Below are positions 29,906 to 38,725 of a DNA stretch of 39,779 nucleotides, one piece after another. The stretch comes from a virus. The first letter of the stretch is position 1; each line of letters starts with the position of its first letter. The notes beneath the pieces are model-generated. The model was not told the origin of the DNA and made no database searches. It saw only the letters and a list, made by a program, of their open reading frames with translations. Position numbers and translations under genes: made by a program. The stretch is from IMG/VR virus record IMGVR_UViG_3300044732_000574, positions 1 through 39,779 of that record; one strand, written 5' to 3'.

Positions 29906-31531
29906 ATGATTCTCACCAAAGATTGGCAAGAGTTCCCAGAACATTGTAAATCTGCTGTCAGATGTGGTTGGATTCCACTTGACAGAGACTATGATAAGAT
30001 TAAACCCAAGGATTGGACACGTGCTGAACGAGTAATGGCGTTCATTGAGAAGGAGTGTAAGGTCCCAGAGGGTTCCCAAGTCGGTAAACCTGTGATTTTA
30101 TCACCATTCCAAAGAATGTTCATCAGAGCAGTTTACGACAATCCCAATACAGCAACACGTCGCGCAATTTTATCTATCGCCAGAAAAAATGGCAAGACAG
30201 GTTTGATTGCTCCACTAGTGTTAGCACACATTATAGGTCCAGAGGCTAGGAAGAACTCCCAGACAGTCTCTGGTGCTATGAACAGACAGCAAGCTGGCAT
30301 CGTCTTTGACGCCATGGCTAAAATGATTAATTTGAACACCAACATGACAGCTAGAGCTGCTGTGGTCCCGTCGCAGAAATCAATTAAAGGGATCACCACA
30401 GGTGTTACATATAGAGCATTGGCTAAAGATGGCGCAGGAGCCCAAGGATTATCACCAGCAGTCGCAGTTTTGGACGAAGCTGGTCAGATTGTAGGTCCTA
30501 CAGACGCATTCTTTGATGCGATCACGACCTCCCAAGGTGCTCACGACAACCCTCTACTTTTAGTGATCTCCACTCAAGCAGCTTCTGACAGTGATCTCCT
30601 GAGCATCTGGATTGATGACGCTCAGAGGTCCAATGATCCATCCACGGTGTGCCACGTTTACGAGGCAGACAAGGATAGCGATCTGATGGACGAGAATCAA
30701 TGGTACAAGTCTAATCCCGCTTTGGGAGTATTCCGTAACATTGAAGACTTGAGGACACAGTTGAGTCGTGCTGCCCGAATGCCTACTGCCGAACCATCAG
30801 CAAGAAACCTCTTGTTAAATCAAAGAGTATCACTTCTGACTCTGGCAGTTGCACCTTCGGTGTGGAAACTTAACGGAGCGGAGCCAAACGACGAGTTATT
30901 CTACAGTTATCCCGTTCACTGCGGTCTCGACCTATCTGCTAGGAATGACTTGACAGCCTGTGTGTTGTCAGTTTTAGATCCTGAGACAGGTCTGGTTCAC
31001 ACCAAGCCTATTGTATTCACACCTTTGGATAACATTGAGGATAGAGCTAGACAAGATAGAGCACCATATGATACATGGGCAAAGTCTGGTCACATGATAG
31101 CTCTACCAGGTAGACATCTAGACTACGGTATGATAGCCGAAGAACTAGCTAAACAAACAAAAGGAATGACTATAGCCAGTGTGCAGTTTGACAGGTGGCG
31201 TATAGATGATTTCAAACCTCGCGCAGATGAGTTTGGATTTGCCGCAGAAAGTGAATGGATCCCAGTAGGTCAAGGCTTCAAGGATTTCTCACTTCGTGTC
31301 GATGGACTTGACAGTCTGTTGCTACAAGGTAAGATCAGACACGGTATGCATCCCCTATTGAACTTAGGTGCTGCTAACGCTGTGGTCGTCACTGACCCAT
31401 CTGGTTCCAAGAAATACGATAAATCCAAATCCTCCCAACGTATAGACACACTAGTTGCTCTTGCAATGTCTGTGTATCCTTTATCTGACGGTGTGTTTGA
31501 TGAGATTAATATAGATTCAATGATAGTTTAG
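29906..31531 (+). CDS. terL: terminase large subunit (HK97-like)
   Basis: 541 residues. ATPase domain: ILSIARKNGKTGLIAPLVLA (Walker A variant) near residue 90, VAVLDEAGQ (Walker B with catalytic Glu) near 187, VISTQAASDSDLL near 213 (coupling motif). RNase H-like nuclease domain: HCGLDLSARNDLTACV near 342 and later acidic residues (FDRWRIDDF). It pumps and cuts DNA during packaging. The motif set resembles phage terminases of the HK97 type more than T7 gp19, a mosaic feature. Start lacks a strong ribosome-binding site. Confidence 0.92.
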   Translation: MILTKDWQEFPEHCKSAVRCGWIPLDRDYDKIKPKDWTRAERVMAFIEKECKVPEGSQVGKPVILSPFQRMFIRAVYDNPNTATRRAILSIARKNGKTGLIAPLVLAHIIGPEARKNSQTVSGAMNRQQAGIVFDAMAKMINLNTNMTARAAVVPSQKSIKGITTGVTYRALAKDGAGAQGLSPAVAVLDEAGQIVGPTDAFFDAITTSQGAHDNPLLLVISTQAASDSDLLSIWIDDAQRSNDPSTVCHVYEADKDSDLMDENQWYKSNPALGVFRNIEDLRTQLSRAARMPTAEPSARNLLLNQRVSLLTLAVAPSVWKLNGAEPNDELFYSYPVHCGLDLSARNDLTACVLSVLDPETGLVHTKPIVFTPLDNIEDRARQDRAPYDTWAKSGHMIALPGRHLDYGMIAEELAKQTKGMTIASVQFDRWRIDDFKPRADEFGFAAESEWIPVGQGFKDFSLRVDGLDSLLLQGKIRHGMHPLLNLGAANAVVVTDPSGSKKYDKSKSSQRIDTLVALAMSVYPLSDGVFDEINIDSMIV

Positions 31532-31541
31532 AGGAGTTTCT

Positions 31542-33428
31542 ATGAATAAATTAAAGAGTATCCTCGATACTATCGTTGAAAAATACACTGTTGGTCAACT
31601 TAGAGACCGAACTGGAAAGTTTGCCGAGACAGGTGCTGGTAACGGTGGTGGAGGTGGCTCAGGTGGTAAAGGTGGAGGTGGTGGTGGTGGAGGTGGTGTA
31701 GACTACCCATATCAAACCACTGCCACGGTGAAACGCATGACAGTTGATCAGTTTGGTAAGGATGCTGGAAAGAGCACTCACAACAAACAAGCAAGACAAA
31801 TAGTTATCGGTGCTATCAACGGTTCAAGTGGTGGCGGTTCTTCCCTTTCCTCTGTTTATGCCAGTGTCTCTCATGCTACAGGAATCCCTCAGAGCAGAGC
31901 ACTCGCAGATGCCGTAAATTCTCATCTAAAAAACATGGATAGAGATGGTCAAATTAAAGTCAATCGCGAAACAACGATCATGCGACACGGCTCTGACGCT
32001 GGTGTCAAGGTTGGCAAGGTAAAGTGGGAACGCAATGCTGATGGCGACTGGCAGGTTTCTCAGATGGAAACATTTAGAATCAGTGTCATTGATAAAAAGT
32101 TGGCAGCTACAGGCTCCAACATTAAGTCTCCTCACACACTAGGTCCTAGAGCCGCACGTTTCGATCCAAAAGTTGGTGGTCAAGCTGACGAAGCTCTAGC
32201 ATTTAGACGTAAAGAATACTCTGACACTAGGCTTGCTCCTCAAGGTCGCTATCACAGTTCAGACAGAAGTGCGCCAGAAATGATGTATGGTGACACACGA
32301 GCTGAGCTCCTTGAAAAGGGAAAGATTACTCCCAAAGAAGCTGCTGGAAAAGTTGGAGAGCCAGTAGGTGGTGATAAAAATGGAGTTGGTGGTAAGTATA
32401 TTCGTAAAGAAGCATTTACCGATCGTAAGATAGACTTCTATGACGCAACCTCTTCAGTTACTGCGCACATTGGTGTGATGACTGGTGATAGAAAGTCTCT
32501 TGAGATGTCTAAGTTACTTCCTTCTAAAGGTCTTCCTGCACATCATACACTGGCTACTAAAAGACTCGGTGTTTCTGAAAGTAAGAGTGGAAGTCCATAC
32601 TTTAGTGTGTTGTCTGGGTCTAAAGGATCTTTAACGGATGCCGATTTCAAAGGTTTCGACGAAAAGAAAGCCAGCATCAAAGAAATTGCTAAATCTATTT
32701 GGACACCTGGCTCCTACGGCTCTGCTCCAAATATGGCTGGCTATTCTAGCATGGGTGTGAAAGTTACTGAAGGTCTTGTAAAAGGTGGAATGAAACCAGA
32801 ACTAGCCAAACAGACTGCACAGAAGATGTTAAACAATTTTAAAGAAACCTCACTAGCAAAGTTTTCTAAAGGTTTCACGAAGATTATCGGAGAGGCTCCA
32901 GAGAATTTTGTGTATGAGAACCCAATGTCTGGGTATCGGATGTCTTTTAACAAGCACAACACCGAGAAAGTTTATTTAACTCTTGGAACTAATAGAAGAT
33001 CCAGTGGATCGTCCTCTTCTCAAAACGAGGCAGTAAAGTTACGTGCGGATGTGCCAACTACAACGAACTCTAGAAAGACACGATCAGGTGCTGCGGCTCT
33101 GTTTGTTCAAAACTGGGATTCTGCAGTTATGTCTGATTTGATGCTGAAGCAGAGATCACCATATACCGTTCACGATGCTATAGGTGTCAAGAAGAGTATG
33201 GTTGGAAGATTGAATGCCAACGTCGCAAAGTCCATGATGACAGCTCAGAAGTATAAACCTCTAGAAGACTTGTCGAATCAAATTATGAAGCAACACGAAA
33301 AGAATGGTGCAAGTCCTACATTCCTAGCAAAAACTAGAAAGGATTTAGACTTGGCAATCCAACAGATTAGAAAGTCAGATGAGCAGTTCACATTCTCAGC
33401 TCAGAATAATCATTTCGCACTAGAATAA
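31542..33428 (+). CDS. second single-subunit RNA polymerase-like protein with Gly-rich and winged-helix N-terminus
   Basis: 628 residues. N-terminus: RDRTGKFAETG (21-31), a long polyglycine linker (31-52), and a winged-helix-like segment (about 84-145). The C-terminal half has T7-RNAP motifs at near-T7 spacing: DTR then QGRYHSSDR (228-242; DxRGR-like), motif A YDATSSVTAH (D301, H309), motif B KEIAKSIWTPGSYGS (K380, K384, Y392, G393, matching RxxxKxxxxxxxYG), FVQNWDSAV (521), motif C VHDAIGV (H544, D545). D301 to Y392 is 91 residues and Y392 to D545 is 153 (102 and 173 in T7). Position is where a portal gene is expected. It may be a virion-carried or late polymerase, or a degenerate relative. 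GAGGAG precedes the ATG. Confidence 0.6.
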   Translation: MNKLKSILDTIVEKYTVGQLRDRTGKFAETGAGNGGGGGSGGKGGGGGGGGGVDYPYQTTATVKRMTVDQFGKDAGKSTHNKQARQIVIGAINGSSGGGSSLSSVYASVSHATGIPQSRALADAVNSHLKNMDRDGQIKVNRETTIMRHGSDAGVKVGKVKWERNADGDWQVSQMETFRISVIDKKLAATGSNIKSPHTLGPRAARFDPKVGGQADEALAFRRKEYSDTRLAPQGRYHSSDRSAPEMMYGDTRAELLEKGKITPKEAAGKVGEPVGGDKNGVGGKYIRKEAFTDRKIDFYDATSSVTAHIGVMTGDRKSLEMSKLLPSKGLPAHHTLATKRLGVSESKSGSPYFSVLSGSKGSLTDADFKGFDEKKASIKEIAKSIWTPGSYGSAPNMAGYSSMGVKVTEGLVKGGMKPELAKQTAQKMLNNFKETSLAKFSKGFTKIIGEAPENFVYENPMSGYRMSFNKHNTEKVYLTLGTNRRSSGSSSSQNEAVKLRADVPTTTNSRKTRSGAAALFVQNWDSAVMSDLMLKQRSPYTVHDAIGVKKSMVGRLNANVAKSMMTAQKYKPLEDLSNQIMKQHEKNGASPTFLAKTRKDLDLAIQQIRKSDEQFTFSAQNNHFALE

Positions 33429-33437
33429 GGAATTAAC

Positions 33438-35099
33438 ATGAATGTTCAATCATACTCTACATTGGAGTTCAATTTAAAGGATGCTGCTGATTCAATCATT
33501 GAAGAAGCCACAGCCAACGAACAGATGTCAAATGCTGGGTATGATCTTGGAGATGAACAGATTGCTGTGTTTGAGATCCGACAACTGGATGACGAGACTT
33601 ATTATTTTAAAGAGTCTTTGTATGATGGTGACATTGTATATGTAGATGACGACACTGAAGGCGAGTATGACTACTTCACAATGGTGGAGTATATTACAGC
33701 TCGCTTACAGATTTTAGATCAAGTTACCGATTATCCACGCATGCCAGAGTCTAAGAAATCTGCTATTGAGAAAGCTTTGGCTCTCGTCGGTATAGAGAAG
33801 TACAGAGCATCTCAACGTAGAGATCGATCTGGCAAGTTCGGCGAAGAAGGTCTTGGTGGTCCTGGTGCTGGTGGCGGTCGAGGACGAGGTGGTGCTTCTG
33901 GAGGAACTCCAACTGGCACTCTCAGAGTTTCTGGATCTGGTCTGACGGTGGGACCATCTGGAAGAAGTTCTAGATATATCCGCACAGGTGCTGGCGCTAA
34001 ACCTGCGACTGCTGCTAAGCCTACTGCTGCCAAACCTTCTTCTAAGCCTGCTGCTAGCACTAAACCTACAAAACCATCTTCAACTTCAGGTGTCGGTGCT
34101 GCTTTCTCGAGAGATAAGGACAGTCAAAGAGACATTAAGATAGATGATAGTAAACTCAGAGCTGCTGGTGGTAAGAACAGAGATGCGGATAGAAAAACAG
34201 TTTTGGATGTATACGCAGCGAGAGTTAAGAATTTTGATCCATCCTACACCATAGGTGCCGACGGTGGCGCTGTCTATGGTAAGGGTCCAAAAATACTTGC
34301 AGCAAAACCTGCTGGTTGGCCAGCCAACACTCCTTACAATCCTCGTAAGATGACAAATAAAGAAGGTGACTGGAAAACGCAATATCCAGCAACCTTCTCA
34401 AAGAAAGACACGTTGGATTGGATGAACCAAGGCGACGAAGGTGCTCGTAAAGCCCAAGTTGCTATTGCGGAAATCTACGAATTTGCTCGGAGAAGGCAAG
34501 GAAACGGACTTAATAATTCGGATTACAGCATCAAAGAGAATTCTCTAGGAACTACTCCTAAGAGTGTGAACAGATTCCTCGAGAAGGCAAAACTTGCTGG
34601 GTTTGATGTCGATATCCATCACATGATTCCTGCGTCTATGGGAGGTTCCAATCTAGGTCCCAATCTTGTGGCTCTAACACCAAAAGAGCATGCTATGGTT
34701 CACTCGTTAGAGTGGTCTGCTGCTAGGGTCTATAAGAAAGATGGTTCAGTAGCAAAACAAGGTAAATGGGGTGGCACACAGGCGACATTTGAAGCTACAG
34801 GTGCGAACATTAAGGCTAACAACATTTATCGTGCTGTTACACAACAAACAACTGCTGCAACACGTTCTGGTAATGTTAAAGCGTATTATAAAACTCTAAA
34901 TAGCACACCATCTCGTAAACAAGCAGCATTTGCCGCACAAAAAGCTGCTAATGAACTGTACAGGATGAAATTACTTCCAACTAACAAGTTAGAAGACTTA
35001 AAGCTGGACAAGGAAGGGAAACCTCTCTGGTCTAATGCCAAATCTAAGAATGAGTTAATCACAAAACTTGAGAATAATATAGTGAAAGAGACTACATAA
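33438..35099 (+). CDS. modular protein with C-terminal HNH nuclease domain
   Basis: 553 residues. Residues 1-120 form an acidic, helical domain; 127-140 carry RRDRSGKFGEEGLG, the same tag as in the preceding protein; 140-220 are Gly-, Ala-, Pro- and Lys-rich linker with AKP/SKP repeats; 230-380 is a mixed domain; 392-425 has the HNH signature DIHHMIPASMGGSNLG, NLVALTPKEHAMVH; then a basic helical tail. This layout (tag, linker, toxin-like nuclease) resembles polymorphic-toxin or injected virion nucleases. It could cut host DNA at entry or act in packaging. Confidence 0.75.
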   Translation: MNVQSYSTLEFNLKDAADSIIEEATANEQMSNAGYDLGDEQIAVFEIRQLDDETYYFKESLYDGDIVYVDDDTEGEYDYFTMVEYITARLQILDQVTDYPRMPESKKSAIEKALALVGIEKYRASQRRDRSGKFGEEGLGGPGAGGGRGRGGASGGTPTGTLRVSGSGLTVGPSGRSSRYIRTGAGAKPATAAKPTAAKPSSKPAASTKPTKPSSTSGVGAAFSRDKDSQRDIKIDDSKLRAAGGKNRDADRKTVLDVYAARVKNFDPSYTIGADGGAVYGKGPKILAAKPAGWPANTPYNPRKMTNKEGDWKTQYPATFSKKDTLDWMNQGDEGARKAQVAIAEIYEFARRRQGNGLNNSDYSIKENSLGTTPKSVNRFLEKAKLAGFDVDIHHMIPASMGGSNLGPNLVALTPKEHAMVHSLEWSAARVYKKDGSVAKQGKWGGTQATFEATGANIKANNIYRAVTQQTTAATRSGNVKAYYKTLNSTPSRKQAAFAAQKAANELYRMKLLPTNKLEDLKLDKEGKPLWSNAKSKNELITKLENNIVKETT

Positions 35100-35275
35100 T
35101 GCTTACAACAACTCGCTGGTTGGAAATCTTTGATGAAATCGTTGGTTCTGCTGAAGAGTTTCCATACGACTTTATAAACTACCAACAAAACGTAACGGAC
35201 GATGCTACTGAAGAAGAGGCAATAGCCTTTGCTAAGATTATTAAAGAAGCAATTGAAGAATCGCCTTACGAATAA
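35099..35275 (+). CDS. small acidic protein, 58 aa
   Basis: Starts MLTTTRWLEIFDEIVGSAEE and ends AKIIKEAIEESPYE. Very acidic (15-17 Asp/Glu against about 3 Lys/Arg). It overlaps the stop of the HNH-domain gene as TAATG, so the two are produced together. Size and charge are what an immunity or inhibitor partner of a DNase would have; no homology seen. A 38-base gap with AGGAG then leads to the radical SAM gene. Confidence 0.68.
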   Translation: MLTTTRWLEIFDEIVGSAEEFPYDFINYQQNVTDDATEEEAIAFAKIIKEAIEESPYE

Positions 35276-35313
35276 CATTAAAAATTTAAACTATTGATAC
35301 ATAGGAGAGCAAA

Positions 35314-36768
35314 GTGGCAGTATTTGAAATTTTAGCTGAGAAATCAGCAAACGACCAACGAACATTCTTTTACGATAACATGACAAACGTGTTGACTGAC
35401 GAGACTGGCGTTTTGTATGCGTTTCCAGATAAACGTGCAGACAATTCTGAACCTGCCACGATATTCAGCAAAGAGATCCCATTGAAGAAGTCCAAAGAAA
35501 TTGGATTTCTAAAGATTCAGTTAGGTCTCGGTTGTAATTACTCTTGTGATTACTGCTCTCAAAAGTTTGTTGAGCGAGCTGATTCCACATCTCCAAAGGA
35601 TATCGCTGACTTCATGGCAAAGTTGGACAAGTTAGATATCAATGAGGCAAAGGGTCTGAAGGTAGAATTCTGGGGTGGCGAACCACTCGTCTACTGGAAG
35701 ACTCTGAAACCACTCGCCGAAGCAATTCGCGAGAAGTACAAACACTGGGAGCGAAAACCAGCGTTCGCTATGATCACCAACGGTTCCATCCTCACAGATG
35801 ACATGATCGATTGGCTCATGATGATGGACTTTGCAGTTTCTATCTCACATGATGGTCCTGGTCAAGCTGTTCGTGGTCCAGACCCATTCGACGATCCTGA
35901 GACAAAGAAACGTTTACTCGGTTTCTATCGTATGATGACTCGTCTAAACAAGAATATTAGTTTCAACTCTATGTTGTCTGCTAAGAATAAGAGTCGCAAA
36001 GAAATCTCAGACTGGTTCCGAGAGTTGACAGGCGATCCTAACATCTCGCTAGGCGAAGGTGGTATTGTAGATGCTTACGACGAAGATGGTATTACTAACT
36101 CTCTGATCACTAAACAAGATCACTTTGAGTTTCGTCGTTTAGCTTTCTCGGATATCTTCACTACCGACGGTGACATTGCTTTCAAGATGCAGTTGAATAA
36201 GATCAACAGCTTTACTACTGATGTATTGGCTCAGAAGCATGCGTCAACTCTTCCACAGAAATGTGGTATGGATCAAGACGATGTTCTTGCTGTCGATCTT
36301 CACGGTAATGTGATCACCTGTCAGAACGTCTCTGCTGTAGAGACATCCAAGAACGGTGAATCTCACCTAGCTGGAACATTAGACGCATACGATGATGTGT
36401 CGATCACTACATCAGCACATTGGTCTACTCGTGAAGAGTGTCCTAAGTGCCCAGTGCTCCATCTCTGTAAAGGTGCGTGTATGTTCTTGGACAATAAGTT
36501 CTGGAAGATCTCGTGCGCCAACGCTTACTCAGATAACGTAGCACTATTCGCATTGTCATTTGTAAAGATGACTGGATACATTCCTATCCACATTAAAAAT
36601 GATGACTTACCTTTGGAACGTCAAGATGTATTTGGTACGTTGTTTGAGCACAAAGAAGAGTCCGTTCGTAAAGTTATCCCTATTAAAATTGTGAATCATA
36701 TCACAGAAGTAGTTGATAACGTTCCTATCTACTCTAAATCGGAGGTCGCCTATGACAATCCAATCTAG
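35314..36768 (+). CDS. radical SAM/SPASM maturase
   Basis: 484 residues, GTG start after AGGAG. The radical SAM cluster motif is GCNYSCDYC (C74, C78, C81), with GLKVEFWGGEPL (the GGE that positions SAM) near 105 and AMITNGSIL near 145. The C-terminal SPASM region has CGMDQDDVLAVD, HGNVITCQN and CPKCPVLHLCKGAC for two auxiliary iron-sulfur clusters, as in anSME and peptide-modifying maturases. Substrate is likely a peptide or protein; the Cys-rich protein translated in overlap with it (17 bases) is the prime candidate. Confidence 0.92.
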   Translation: MAVFEILAEKSANDQRTFFYDNMTNVLTDETGVLYAFPDKRADNSEPATIFSKEIPLKKSKEIGFLKIQLGLGCNYSCDYCSQKFVERADSTSPKDIADFMAKLDKLDINEAKGLKVEFWGGEPLVYWKTLKPLAEAIREKYKHWERKPAFAMITNGSILTDDMIDWLMMMDFAVSISHDGPGQAVRGPDPFDDPETKKRLLGFYRMMTRLNKNISFNSMLSAKNKSRKEISDWFRELTGDPNISLGEGGIVDAYDEDGITNSLITKQDHFEFRRLAFSDIFTTDGDIAFKMQLNKINSFTTDVLAQKHASTLPQKCGMDQDDVLAVDLHGNVITCQNVSAVETSKNGESHLAGTLDAYDDVSITTSAHWSTREECPKCPVLHLCKGACMFLDNKFWKISCANAYSDNVALFALSFVKMTGYIPIHIKNDDLPLERQDVFGTLFEHKEESVRKVIPIKIVNHITEVVDNVPIYSKSEVAYDNPI

Positions 36769-37651
36769 TGGGCCAATTGCTTTCAGTAATGTCAGCACCG
36801 AAATAGGACAGGCTCCGACTTATACAACATCACTTAGCTTCTTGAACAGCCAGGTTAAGCCTGCTGTTCGACCAGCTATTCCAAATATGTCAGTGTTTTA
36901 TGGCATGAGTTATTTCCAAAACACAACTGAAGGTAACTGCGCAAACGGCAACTGTACTGCAGACTGTAACTGCGGTAATATTCAATGTACCAACTGCGTT
37001 ATTACTGGTGGCGTCGATTGTGTAAACTGTGACCCACAACCGTACTTACAACTAGGTTCTAACTGCGCTTGTACCTACAACTGTACATCAGGTGAAACAT
37101 CATACAATTGTAACTGCGCATGTAACTGCTCTAAGATTATCTGCTCTAAACTCTACGACATCGGTGCGATGGCTCCTGCAATCTTTGCAGCAGACCAAGC
37201 CTACGGTAAGTGGTTGTTCAAGAACGACAAGGTAGTCTATCGTGGCTACATCCGTTGGGCACGCATTGTTACTGCTTGGATGGACGGCAAAGGTCCAGAC
37301 TTTATGTTCTGGATTCGGGACAAAGAGAAACGTGTAGAAGCTCAGAAAGAACTGACTCGCAAGATGGCTACCAAGATGGGTATTCCATGGGCAGAGCATA
37401 TGGCTTTCAAGATGGGCGCATTACGTGAAGACAATCTCCACGGTAAAGTTCTCATGTCGATCGGTGTTCCTATCTGTAGATTCCTAGACAAGTTACCTCG
37501 CGTACGTGAGCGTGATCGTCGCCACCGTTTGCCAGTTCTCTTGGCAATGTGGGCAGCATTCTACGGTAGCCATTGGACTGCGTCTGCTGTTGTCCGTGCC
37601 AATAACGTTGTAAGTAAAGTTTCTACCATGCTAAAGAGAGCGGTGGTATAA
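36752..37651 (+). CDS. Cys-rich Asn-Cys-repeat protein, putative virion protein and radical SAM substrate
   Basis: 299 residues, start fixed by GGAGG. Residues 1-55 (SGPIAFSNVSTEIGQ, then MSVFYGMSYF) match a domain I recall at the N-terminus of phage structural proteins. Residues 60-131 contain 16 Cys, ten of them in Asn-Cys pairs. Residues 134-299 are a helical basic domain (LYDIGAMAPAIFAADQAYGK, RGYIRWARIVTAWMDG) also known from marine phage structural proteins. The gene lies inside the 3' end of the maturase gene and is followed by oxygenases, so the Cys/Asn segment is probably modified (thioether formation, Asn hydroxylation) on a tail or head decoration. Confidence 0.7.
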   Translation: MTIQSSGPIAFSNVSTEIGQAPTYTTSLSFLNSQVKPAVRPAIPNMSVFYGMSYFQNTTEGNCANGNCTADCNCGNIQCTNCVITGGVDCVNCDPQPYLQLGSNCACTYNCTSGETSYNCNCACNCSKIICSKLYDIGAMAPAIFAADQAYGKWLFKNDKVVYRGYIRWARIVTAWMDGKGPDFMFWIRDKEKRVEAQKELTRKMATKMGIPWAEHMAFKMGALREDNLHGKVLMSIGVPICRFLDKLPRVRERDRRHRLPVLLAMWAAFYGSHWTASAVVRANNVVSKVSTMLKRAVV

Positions 37652-37652
37652 C

Positions 37653-38315
37653 ATGGAACGATCTAACTGGTGGTTGAGCCCAGTTTGGGAGTACCAGTCT
37701 CCATTCGATGCCGAGTTCAATAAAGCACTTCTGCAAGAGGTGTACGAGATTGGACAAGGCATTTCTAAGCATGGTACATACGGTAAATTAAGTTTATGGG
37801 ACTACGACAAACCACACCTAAACACTTTAAAAGAATATATCCTTGCTAAGTGCTATCAAGCAGTCTGTGGAGACATCTCTGAAGTGAATGAGCTTAATCT
37901 CAAAATGGATTTTGCAGGCGGTTGGATTAATGTCAAAGGTCCTGGCGAAGGTATCGAAGCTCACGCTCATAACGACTGTTCATTAACCGCAACTTATTAT
38001 GTACAAGCTGAAGAGACAAGTGGCGACATAGTGTTTATGTTACAGGGAGATCAGATCAACTCTGATGGCTCTTTTATCAACAATGACTATTCAACTTTAC
38101 CACATAAGCATATAACTCCAGTTGCTGGTAAGTTGGTAATATTTCCTGCATATATTATACACGAAGTTCAGAGTAATCGTTCAGATTCCCTTCGCATCTC
38201 TATTTCAACGGATTTACATCAAATAGTTGATAAAGATGCACCCAACGCTATGATTATCAAAAGCTGGTGTGATAGCATGCTAAGACTAAAAAATGTTTGT
38301 GAACCGAAAGGATAA
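37653..38315 (+). CDS. 2OG-Fe(II) oxygenase A
   Basis: 220 residues. Beta-helix core with EAHAHNDCSLTATYYV (H106-x-D108), a glycine turn, then KLVIFPAYIIHEVQ (H170) and RSDSLRISISTD (R181 or R176 for 2-oxoglutarate). The pattern matches the putative 2OG oxygenases of phage structural clusters. Starts one base after the Cys-rich gene's stop, so the two are made together. Probable protein hydroxylase; substrate inferred to be the Cys/Asn-rich segment. Confidence 0.83.
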   Translation: MERSNWWLSPVWEYQSPFDAEFNKALLQEVYEIGQGISKHGTYGKLSLWDYDKPHLNTLKEYILAKCYQAVCGDISEVNELNLKMDFAGGWINVKGPGEGIEAHAHNDCSLTATYYVQAEETSGDIVFMLQGDQINSDGSFINNDYSTLPHKHITPVAGKLVIFPAYIIHEVQSNRSDSLRISISTDLHQIVDKDAPNAMIIKSWCDSMLRLKNVCEPKG

Positions 38316-38320
38316 AAATT

Positions 38321-38725
38321 ATGAATACTGTATTTAGGGTTGGTTCTAAACCACCTGCAAACTTTAATGTTACAGATTATAACAACAACATCAAGTACTT
38401 TCTTGATAGTGAAGTAGCAGCCACATTCACGACTTTGACTCAAGCTGAGTTGGATAGTTTCTTTGAGATGGCTCAGAAATATCACGCAGTATTTGCTAAA
38501 GTATATTTATTGCCAGGCGATCCTCTGATTAATTATATCGTATATGGTAATGAATTCTACGACGCATTGAAGGATCCACATGAAGGCATCGACTACACTC
38601 CAAGTTGGGTTGTAGCCAAGTACAAAGAGTGGGCAGCGAAGAAAGGTCTTCCAGTTCCTAAGGATATGGTTGCAGCCGAAGGCATCAGCACTAAACCTAT
38701 GGTGGACTTTCAGAGCAAGCTATGA
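38321..38725 (+). CDS. hypothetical protein, 134 aa
   Basis: Starts MNTVFRVGSKPPANFNVTDY. No Cys. A mixed alpha-beta N-terminus, a central IVYGNEFYDALKDPHEGIDY and a helical Lys/Glu-rich end. Sits between two oxygenase genes with an ATGA overlap downstream. It could be a peptide-recognition or accessory component of the modification cassette, or a virion protein. Not recognised. Confidence 0.72.
   Translation: MNTVFRVGSKPPANFNVTDYNNNIKYFLDSEVAATFTTLTQAELDSFFEMAQKYHAVFAKVYLLPGDPLINYIVYGNEFYDALKDPHEGIDYTPSWVVAKYKEWAAKKGLPVPKDMVAAEGISTKPMVDFQSKL

Noticed and set aside
33812-34060. Pro/Ala-rich frame opposite the linker of the HNH-domain protein
   Set aside because: A shadow of the Gly/Ala-rich linker codons on the other strand.
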